DNA from: Methanobrevibacter sp.
GTDB lineage: Archaea; Methanobacteriota; Methanobacteria; Methanobacteriales; Methanobacteriaceae
Length of the DNA stretch: 6,316 nt
Assembly (NCBI GenBank): GCA_021442885.1
Contig: JABUVA010000037.1
Coordinates: forward strand, 1 to 6,316
Reading direction: 5' to 3'
The position numbers were made by a program, and so were the translations under genes. Shown piece by piece: positions 1 to 4,805 of this stretch. Numbering within the stretch: position 1 is the stretch's first letter; every line of letters begins with the position of its first letter. A model generated the notes under the pieces. That model was not told where the DNA came from. It saw nothing but the letters and a program-made list of their open reading frames with translations, and searched no databases.

Positions 1-110
1 GCCCCTCTACTTCTTACTGTTAAACCATATGTAAATCCATTTGTTTTTACTATTTCATAACCTGGTATATTATTTGCTGTTGAGATTGGAAAATAATCTA
101 CACTTACCAT
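1..110 (-). CDS. UPF0145 / YbjQ-family protein, N-terminal fragment
   Basis: Reading the minus strand from the ATG at 110-108 gives 36 complete codons that stay open to the left edge, so the gene is cut by the window and only its start is present. The peptide holds ISTANNIPGYEIVK (residues 9-22) followed by YGLTVRSRG (28-36). This matches the conserved start of the UPF0145/YbjQ family, small proteins of roughly 100 aa that form ring-like homopentamers. Some members are annotated as heavy-metal-binding, but the biochemical role is not established. A strong ribosome binding site (AGGTGA, minus strand 120-115) lies 4 nt before the ATG and fixes the start. The gene is transcribed divergently from serA and shares its upstream region. 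The family call rests on recognising the N-terminal motif; the rest of the protein is not visible. Confidence 0.8.
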   Translation of the reverse strand, partial: MVSVDYFPISTANNIPGYEIVKTNGFTYGLTVRSRG

Positions 111-217
111 ATTATCACCTCATTATATATTATGATAATAATTATAAATATTAAGATGTATATATACTTTATTAATATGAAAATATAATTTAATTTATAT
201 TTAAAAATGGTGAAATA
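111..217. promoter_or_regulatory. Divergent promoter region between UPF0145 gene and serA
   Basis: This 107-bp, almost pure A/T spacer must carry the promoters of two divergent genes. The best TATA-like element is GTATATATAC at 158-167, a perfect 10-bp palindrome that reads the same on both strands. For serA it would place transcription initiation near 185-195 with a leader of about 25-30 nt. For the minus-strand gene it would place initiation near 130-140 with a leader of similar size. Other A/T-rich candidates exist (TTTATATTT near 194-202, TATTTATAA read on the minus strand at 150-142), so the assignment is tentative. The serA ribosome binding site GGTGA is at 209-213 and that of the opposite gene at 120-115. 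No clear operator was recognised. Confidence 0.5.
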
Positions 218-1792
218 ATGAAAATACTTATTGCAGATGCAATTAATGAAAAAGGAGTAGAAAACTTAAAACAAGCAGGAGAAGTTGTTGTTCAAACAGA
301 CATTACTCCTGATGAGTTAGCTGAAACAATCCATGAATATGATGGAATTGTAGTTAGAAGTAGAACAAAATTAACAAAAGAAATAATTGATAGAGCAGAT
401 AATCTTAAAATTATTGCAAGAGCCGGTGTTGGTGTTGACAATATAGATTTAGATGCTGCTACAGAAAAAGGTATAATGGTTGTTAATTCACCAGAATCTA
501 CCTCAATTACTGTTGCAGAACACACTATGGGATTGTTACTTGCACTTGCTCGTAAATTAACAATAGCTGATAAATCTGTAAAAGAAGGAAAATGGGAAAA
601 GAAAAGATTTATGGGCCTTGAACTTAGAAATAAAACCCTTGGTGTTATTGGAATGGGTAGAATTGGTTCTCAAGTTGTAAATAGATGTAAAGCATTTGAA
701 ATGGATGCTATTGTCTACGATCCATATCTTCCAGAAGATGTTGCAAAACAAATGGGTGTTGTTTTAACTGATTTAGAAACTGTTCTTAAAAACGCTGATT
801 TTATAACAATACATGTTCCTTTAACTCCAGAAACAAAACATTTAATTTCAGATAATGAATTTGAAATTATGAAAGAAGAAGCATTTATAGCTAATTGTGC
901 ACGTGGAGGAATCATTGATGAAGATGCACTTTATACAGCATTATCTGAAAATAAAATTGGTGGTGCTGCTTTAGATGTATATGAAGATGAACCCCCTGCT
1001 GAAGATTGTAAATTATTTGAGTTAGATAATATTGTATTAACACCACATATTGCAGCATCAACAAAAGAAGCTCAAAGAGATGCAGCTATTATTGTAGCTG
1101 ATGAAATCATTGAATTAGCTAATGGAGGCACACCACAGAATGTTTTAAATATGCCTCGTATTGACAATACCACTTATAAAAAATTAATTCCTTATATTGA
1201 GTTATGTGATAAATTAGGTAGTTTTATTTCACAAGCTATTAATGGTAAAATCAAAGAACTTGAAGTGGTTTATGCTGGAAAACTAGCTGATGTGGAAAAT
1301 ATTGAATTTTTAACAAGAGCTATTCTTAAAGGAGCAATAAATCCTTATTTAGGCACTCCTATTAATGCTGTTAATGCACCTTTAGTAGCTAACGAAAGAG
1401 GAATTAGTATTATTGAAGGAAAGAAAAATGATGCTAGAGGATATGGTTCTTTAATTAAAGTTACTGCAAGAACTAATAAGGAAACCTTATCTGCTGAAGG
1501 TACTAGTTTACATGAACCTAGAATATTAAAAGTTAATGATTATTGGGTTGATGTTAAACCTAAAGGACATATGTTTATAGCCAAATATGAAGACATCCCT
1601 GGAAGTATTGGTAAAATTGGCACCGCATTAGGAGAAAGGGGTGTAAACATTGGAATTATGCAAGTAGGAAGAGAAAAAGAAGAAGGAAAAGCTCTTATGA
1701 TTCTTACTTTAGATAAAGAAATTCCAAAAGATGTAATAGAGGAAATACGCAGTTTAGATAATGTTTTCGAAGCTGTTAGATTAGAACTATAA
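218..1792 (+). CDS. serA: D-3-phosphoglycerate dehydrogenase (type I, with ACT domain)
   Basis: SerA oxidises 3-phosphoglycerate to 3-phosphohydroxypyruvate with NAD+, the first committed step of serine synthesis, in the cytoplasm. The 524-aa length is normal for type I enzymes. The substrate-binding domain covers about residues 1-98 and 294-310. The Rossmann NAD domain covers about 99-293, with GMGRIG at 145-150 and the cofactor-ribose Asp168 in VYDPY. The catalytic triad typical of D-2-hydroxyacid dehydrogenases is present: Arg229 in NCARGG, Glu258 in DVYEDEPP and His277 in TPHIAAS. An intervening (ASB-type) domain spans about 318-446, and a C-terminal ACT domain about 452-524 contains [20 protein letters not shown]. 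In this family the ACT domain usually mediates serine feedback, though the effector here is not shown. The start is fixed by GGTGA 4 nt before the ATG (209-213) and by the typical MKILIAD opening. It stands alone on the plus strand, convergent with the JAMM operon. Nothing is broken or unusual. Confidence 0.97.
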   Translation: MKILIADAINEKGVENLKQAGEVVVQTDITPDELAETIHEYDGIVVRSRTKLTKEIIDRADNLKIIARAGVGVDNIDLDAATEKGIMVVNSPESTSITVAEHTMGLLLALARKLTIADKSVKEGKWEKKRFMGLELRNKTLGVIGMGRIGSQVVNRCKAFEMDAIVYDPYLPEDVAKQMGVVLTDLETVLKNADFITIHVPLTPETKHLISDNEFEIMKEEAFIANCARGGIIDEDALYTALSENKIGGAALDVYEDEPPAEDCKLFELDNIVLTPHIAASTKEAQRDAAIIVADEIIELANGGTPQNVLNMPRIDNTTYKKLIPYIELCDKLGSFISQAINGKIKELEVVYAGKLADVENIEFLTRAILKGAINPYLGTPINAVNAPLVANERGISIIEGKKNDARGYGSLIKVTARTNKETLSAEGTSLHEPRILKVNDYWVDVKPKGHMFIAKYEDIPGSIGKIGTALGERGVNIGIMQVGREKEEGKALMILTLDKEIPKDVIEEIRSLDNVFEAVRLEL

Positions 1793-1850
1793 AAAAAAAC
1801 AATATAAACTTTTATTTCACCATACATATTGTTTTTTTTAATTTTTTTAT
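1791..1850. terminator. Bidirectional intrinsic terminator between convergent genes
   Basis: A perfect 14-bp inverted repeat has arms at 1792-1805 (A8 then CAATAT) and 1826-1839 (ATATTG then T8), with a 20-nt loop. The plus-strand product ends in T8 at 1832-1839 and a second T7 at 1842-1848, suited to ending serA. On the minus strand the A run at 1791-1799 becomes T9, suited to ending the operon whose last stop codon is at 1876-1874. The left arm begins within the serA stop codon. The stem is almost all A-T, so the T-tracts are probably the effective signal, as is usual in Archaea; the hairpin itself may be incidental. Confidence 0.65.
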
Positions 1851-1873
1851 AATTCTTTTTTTATCAAAATAAT

Positions 1874-2500
1874 TTATTTTTCATTATTCCATGTTAAATT
1901 AATAACAACAGAATTGCTTTTAATTTTATTTGTAGGCTTAACAACCTTATTTTCTTCATCACTTTTAAAGAAATCATCATCTTTTTCATCAAATAATCCA
2001 GGTTCAATAGATTCTCCCTCTTTTAAAACATCATCTTCATCAAAGAAATCTGAATCATCAACATCAATAAGATGACTATAATCACCAACAGTATAATTTA
2101 CAGGATCTCCATGTTTATCATATGCTTTAAAGGTTTCAAGAGAATATGGAAGACAAACAATCATATGGAAAACACCATGTTTTGAAAATGTAAATAAATC
2201 AGCATCTGATGGTAAAGCACTTGGTCCTGGATGGCAGTGTACAGTTCCCCAGTATTTTAAGGATTGTGGAACCATGTCACTGTGAAAAACAGCTCCTGTA
2301 TTACATGTTTCACCTGGGAGAAATACTAAACTAGTAATGTATAATACTTCATCTTTAATTTGACCATCAAAAAGAGCTAAAAATTCATTTGGAAAAGCCT
2401 GAGTAGAATAATATATTACAGAATTTAATACCTCTACATCAACTCTTATTTCATTAAATACTGTTTCTTCATTTCCAAAAATTTTTGACAAAAAAGACAT
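1874..2500 (-). CDS. JAMM/MPN+ (Mov34/PAD-1 type) metalloprotease with acidic C-terminal tail
   Basis: This 208-aa protein carries a complete JAMM zinc-protease signature: Glu39 in FPNEFLALFDG, and the H-x-H-x7-S-x2-D motif with His88, His90, Ser98 and Asp101 in the segment VHCHPGPSALPSDAD. JAMM enzymes cleave isopeptide or peptide bonds after ubiquitin-like proteins; archaeal members studied elsewhere act as desampylases on SAMP conjugates. The substrate here is unknown. The catalytic domain occupies about residues 15-140. Residues 142-185 are dominated by Asp and Glu and are probably disordered, followed by a Lys/Asn-rich end. The start chosen is the ATG at 2500-2498, with an AGTGAT ribosome binding site at 2510-2505. 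An upstream in-frame ATG would add 41 hydrophobic residues but overlaps the thg1 coding sequence heavily and has no homologous look. The TAA of the preceding gene is 1 nt before this ATG, so translation is probably coupled. It is the last gene of the operon. Confidence 0.88.
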   Translation of the reverse strand: MSFLSKIFGNEETVFNEIRVDVEVLNSVIYYSTQAFPNEFLALFDGQIKDEVLYITSLVFLPGETCNTGAVFHSDMVPQSLKYWGTVHCHPGPSALPSDADLFTFSKHGVFHMIVCLPYSLETFKAYDKHGDPVNYTVGDYSHLIDVDDSDFFDEDDVLKEGESIEPGLFDEKDDDFFKSDEENKVVKPTNKIKSNSVVINLTWNNEK

Positions 2501-2501
2501 A

Positions 2502-3236
2502 TTAATCACTTTGTATGAATTTATTAAAAAAATTATCTGAAAAAATTGGGAGATCAAAATCTTTATAAATATAATTTCTATAGGATGTAGTATTTTTATT
2601 TTCCTTTTTATTAAATCCTTCAATTTTTTTCTTACGTTTGTAAAGAGCTACTCCTCTTTTTTTCCAGTTATCAACATTATTTAAGTTAATACCCTCTTTA
2701 AATAGCATTTCATGAATGTCACTACTTTTTAATCCTTTGATTTTTTCATTGGCTTTTTTTGGTGAGAATTTACTTTTTAAATAGCTAATTCCATGAGAAT
2801 TTATACAATTAATCCAAGCTTCATCTTGTCGCCATTTAAAATAATCTAAAATTTCATTACTATTTAATAAAATTACTCTACAATCAAATGCAATTGGTTT
2901 ATATAACTCCTTATTAAAATATTTATTGTAATTTAAAGTAAATGAACTTGAAGTAAAACTAGCTACAATAGAGTCTATTTTTTCTAGTCTTTGATTAAAA
3001 GGAATTTCTTTTAATAGAATATTAATCTCATCTGAAAATGTATAGATAAATGATGGAGAAAACTCTTTTAGAATATCCTCAGATACATCAATCATTAAAT
3101 TTAGAAAGTTTTTATCATAGGGTTTTTCTAAATTAATTTTATCTGCAAGAGTATGGAAACTTCTACCATCAAGTCTTAAAATAATATAGGAAGATTTCGG
3201 AATTTTTAATTCAGAATATAACTCATAATCTTTCAT
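2502..3236 (-). CDS. thg1: Thg1-like 3'-5' nucleotidyltransferase (tRNA-His guanylyltransferase family)
   Basis: Thg1 and Thg1-like proteins add nucleotides to the 5' end of tRNA in the 3'-to-5' direction, using a fold related to canonical polymerases. In Archaea G-1 of tRNA-His is usually encoded in the gene, so the likely job is template-dependent repair of 5'-truncated tRNAs. Visible signatures in the 244-aa product: RLDGRSFHTL (21-30) with metal-binding Asp23-Gly24; YTFSDEINIL (65-74) with Asp69-Glu70; FDCRVI (117-122); and YFKWRQDEAWINCIN (132-146). The last segment has Trp where eukaryotic enzymes have the His of their HINNLYN motif, as expected for an archaeal-type member. The N-terminus is MKDYELYSELK, and the motif spacing agrees with the family. 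The start is the ATG at 3236-3234, 1 nt after the TAA of nadX; an ATG 27 nt upstream lies inside nadX. No good ribosome binding site is seen (only GGA in TTGGAATG), so translation probably depends on re-initiation. It is the middle gene of the nadX-thg1-JAMM operon. Confidence 0.9.
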   Translation of the reverse strand: MKDYELYSELKIPKSSYIILRLDGRSFHTLADKINLEKPYDKNFLNLMIDVSEDILKEFSPSFIYTFSDEINILLKEIPFNQRLEKIDSIVASFTSSSFTLNYNKYFNKELYKPIAFDCRVILLNSNEILDYFKWRQDEAWINCINSHGISYLKSKFSPKKANEKIKGLKSSDIHEMLFKEGINLNNVDNWKKRGVALYKRKKKIEGFNKKENKNTTSYRNYIYKDFDLPIFSDNFFNKFIQSD

Positions 3237-3237
3237 A

Positions 3238-3999
3238 TTACATTCCAACACTAATAGTTTCATTAAAAGATTTAAGTAATTTAATAGCAGATAAAGCAGC
3301 TAACATACTAGTTTTAGGATTAGCAACACAAGGATAATTCATAGTAATAGTTTTAAATTCACCAAAATCACCTTTAGCCGTAATCTCATGAACATTCCTA
3401 TCAACATTAGGATCAACAATAATCTTAACACTAATATCCATATTACAGACCAAACTAATAGTAGCAGCTACATTAATATTAAGAGGAAACTCCTTAACAG
3501 CATCAGAAGCCTTACCATCAAATAAAACCTCAACATTATCAATCTTCTTACCTAAAGACTTTGGAGATTTACGAGTAACAAGACTAACTTCCTCTAAATT
3601 GAAATCAGAAACTGCTTTTAAACCATCAAGACCTACAACAGCACCAGATGGAAGATGAATTTTAGCCCCATTCTCCTTAGCTATTTTTAAAACCAAAGAA
3701 TAAAAGTCTTTATCCATCAAAGCACCAATACTCATTATAATCATATCAATACCATGTTCAAGAGCAATAGGAGCATATTCTTTAACAGAATCTGGAGAAG
3801 CGCATTCTAAAACTAAATCAACAGAATTTAACATATCTTCAAAATTAAGAATAGCTACACCACCAGCAATAGATGCTAAATTCTCAGCACGCTCAACATC
3901 ATTATCAAAGAAATAACAAACATCAATATCCTTATCATTAACAATATTACTCACAATTATATTAGCTATCGCTCCACATCCAATAATTCCAACTTTCAT
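3238..3999 (-). CDS. nadX: L-aspartate dehydrogenase
   Basis: This enzyme oxidises L-aspartate to iminoaspartate with NAD(P)+, supplying quinolinate synthase (NadA) and thus de novo NAD synthesis; it replaces L-aspartate oxidase in many anaerobes. The 253-aa length is typical. Residues 1-12 (MKVGIIGCGAIA) form the Rossmann GxGxxA nucleotide loop. The second half has the family's PSGAVVGLDGLKA (118-130), FPLNINVAAT (171-180) with the substrate-site Asn, His204 in NVHEI as probable catalytic histidine, and NYPCVANPKTS (221-231). The start chosen is the ATG at 3999-3997, because MKVGIIG directly begins the first beta strand and GTGGT precedes it; a GTG at 4008-4006 would add three residues and lacks its own ribosome binding site. 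The stop TAA is followed after one T by the thg1 ATG, making this the first gene of a three-gene operon. A clear TATA box at the right distance was not found, so part of its transcription may come from the PRC-barrel gene upstream. Confidence 0.93.
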   Translation of the reverse strand: MKVGIIGCGAIANIIVSNIVNDKDIDVCYFFDNDVERAENLASIAGGVAILNFEDMLNSVDLVLECASPDSVKEYAPIALEHGIDMIIMSIGALMDKDFYSLVLKIAKENGAKIHLPSGAVVGLDGLKAVSDFNLEEVSLVTRKSPKSLGKKIDNVEVLFDGKASDAVKEFPLNINVAATISLVCNMDISVKIIVDPNVDRNVHEITAKGDFGEFKTITMNYPCVANPKTSMLAALSAIKLLKSFNETISVGM

Positions 4000-4029
4000 A
4001 GTAACCACTATTAAATATAAAAAATGATG

Positions 4030-4047
4030 AAAAAAATTAAAAAAAAA
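4030..4047 (-). terminator. T-tract terminator downstream of the PRC-barrel gene
   Basis: Read on the minus strand, 15 nt after the stop codon of the PRC-barrel gene, the sequence is T9 (4047-4039), AA, then T7 (4036-4030). Runs of T without a hairpin are the usual intrinsic termination signal in methanogens. This suggests that at least part of the transcripts end here before nadX, which begins 30 nt further on. Read-through into nadX is equally possible, since the 62-nt gap shows no convincing separate promoter. An A/T element TTTTTTATATTTAA (minus strand 4025-4012) is TATA-like but lies too close to the nadX start unless that message is leaderless. Confidence 0.5.
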
Positions 4048-4061
4048 TAATAAGTTAAAGC

Positions 4062-4463
4062 TTAAATTTTATCTGCTCTAACTCTGTGTTTATCTTGTCT
4101 TTTTTGATTTTGATTAGATTGAGGTGTTACTGGTTCTGGGATTGGTGGCTCTTGTTTTACTTTTTTAATATCTCTTGGATTTATTAACATTATATCTCCA
4201 ATAGCCTGAACTTTATCAAAATCAATAGTTAGTAAATCATTTTTAAAAGACCTAACATCATTATTTTCCTCAGGCCCTCTCATAAATCCATTGGAAAAGA
4301 ACCCTCTAAGACCCATTTCTTTTTTCTCAGGTTCAATAGCTCTTACTTGTAATTTTGAAATTGTACCTAATCTAATATTGAGAATAACATCTGCAACACG
4401 ACCAACATAAAGGCCTGTAATTGTGTATATATCTAAATCATATAAACTTGAAACTTCTACCAT
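4062..4463 (-). CDS. PRC-barrel domain protein
   Basis: The 133-aa protein starts with a PRC-barrel fold, a small six-stranded beta-barrel shared with photosynthetic reaction centre H subunits and the RimM C-terminus. The typical opening is visible as SSLYDLDIYTITGLYVGRVADVIL (residues 5-28 in this reading, strand-turn-strand with the 'G..vGkV.Dvil' pattern), then ISKLQVRAIEP (35-45). The domain closes with LLTIDFDKVQAIGDIMLI (77-94), the usual 'V.aiGDiili' ending. Between them is a 20-25 residue insertion with GLRGFFSNGFMRG. Residues 100-133 form a Lys/Pro/Gln-rich, basic and probably disordered tail. The start is the ATG at 4463-4461, because GGTG at 4473-4470 is a ribosome binding site for it; an in-frame GTG at 4472 overlaps that site. 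Single-domain PRC-barrel proteins of Archaea include CdpB-type cell-division factors, so a scaffold or protein-interaction role is plausible, but no function can be assigned from this sequence. Confidence 0.85.
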   Translation of the reverse strand: MVEVSSLYDLDIYTITGLYVGRVADVILNIRLGTISKLQVRAIEPEKKEMGLRGFFSNGFMRGPEENNDVRSFKNDLLTIDFDKVQAIGDIMLINPRDIKKVKQEPPIPEPVTPQSNQNQKRQDKHRVRADKI

Positions 4464-4494
4464 AATAAACACCGATAAATAAATTTGAATTAAA

Positions 4495-4517
4495 AATAGC
4501 TTATCATAAAAGCTATT
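4495..4517 (-). repeat. Inverted repeat (hairpin) in the PRC-barrel leader
   Basis: The arms AATAGCTT (4495-4502) and AAGCTATT (4510-4517) are perfectly complementary, separated by a 7-nt loop. The hairpin sits 31 nt upstream of the PRC-barrel start codon and 22 nt before its ribosome binding site. It would lie within the 5' leader if transcription starts at any of the TATA candidates upstream. It could be a protein-binding dyad or a leader hairpin; no known regulator motif was recognised. Confidence 0.4.
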
Positions 4518-4741
4518 AATTAATTTAAATTAAAATTGATATAATTTATTTTTTTGTTAATATAAATAGTTTATGATAATTCTAAACTTTTAGAAGCTTA
4601 ATATTTTTTTGTAAGATTATAATTTTTTGGTTTTATGTCTTTAAGTGAAAAAGTCTATTATTGTTAACTATTTAATTAACTATCACTTTTAACTGGTTTT
4701 ATATAAATATTTGAAAAGCTAAAATAAGACCTTTAAACACT

Positions 4742-4794
4742 AAAAAAATATTAAGAAAGTGAGAAACTTCCAAATTTCAAATAAAATTTTATTT
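4742..4794 (-). terminator. Probable terminator of the surface protein gene
   Basis: Read on the minus strand, a perfect 16-bp palindrome AAATAAAATTTTATTT (4794-4779) begins 11 nt after the stop codon of the surface protein gene, and a T7 run follows at 4748-4742. The palindrome cannot form a hairpin with a proper loop without losing central pairs, so the T run is the more likely archaeal termination signal. Nothing else between the stop codon and the T run looks functional. Confidence 0.45.
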
Positions 4795-4805
4795 TCAAGT
4801 TATTA

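Larger units (their letters stand above)
4464..4805. other. Gene-free AT-rich region upstream of the PRC-barrel gene
   Basis: This 342-bp stretch lies between the start of the PRC-barrel gene and the stop codon of the surface protein. No ORF with coding character was found on either strand. It holds, from right to left on the minus strand: the probable terminator of the surface protein gene (palindrome 4779-4794 and T7 at 4748-4742), a strong TATA-like box (AAATATTTATATAAAA, 4712-4697), a nested inverted-repeat area (4643-4688), an A/T palindrome (TTAATTTAAATTAA, 4520-4533) and a hairpin (4495-4517) just before the PRC-barrel ribosome binding site. If the TATA box at about 4705 is used, the PRC-barrel message would have a leader near 200 nt; a nearer weak candidate is AAATTATATCAA (about 4546-4535). 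A small RNA is possible but not demonstrable. Confidence 0.45.

Noticed and set aside
2501..2623. An N-terminal extension of 41 residues for the JAMM protein, starting from an ATG at 2623
   Set aside because: It overlaps the end of thg1 by about 120 bp, is an out-of-frame copy of that coding sequence, and the ATG at 2500 has its own AGTGAT site and begins a normal-length protein.
3237..3263. A 9-residue longer Thg1 start (MKLLVLECN...)
   Set aside because: It lies entirely within the nadX coding sequence; the ATG at 3236 directly follows the nadX stop, as at the next junction, and gives the usual family N-terminus.
4697..4712. Plus-strand promoter (TTTTATATAAATATTT) for a gene running to the right
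   Set aside because: No start codon with a ribosome binding site or coding ORF follows on the plus strand; it would only give antisense to the surface protein gene.
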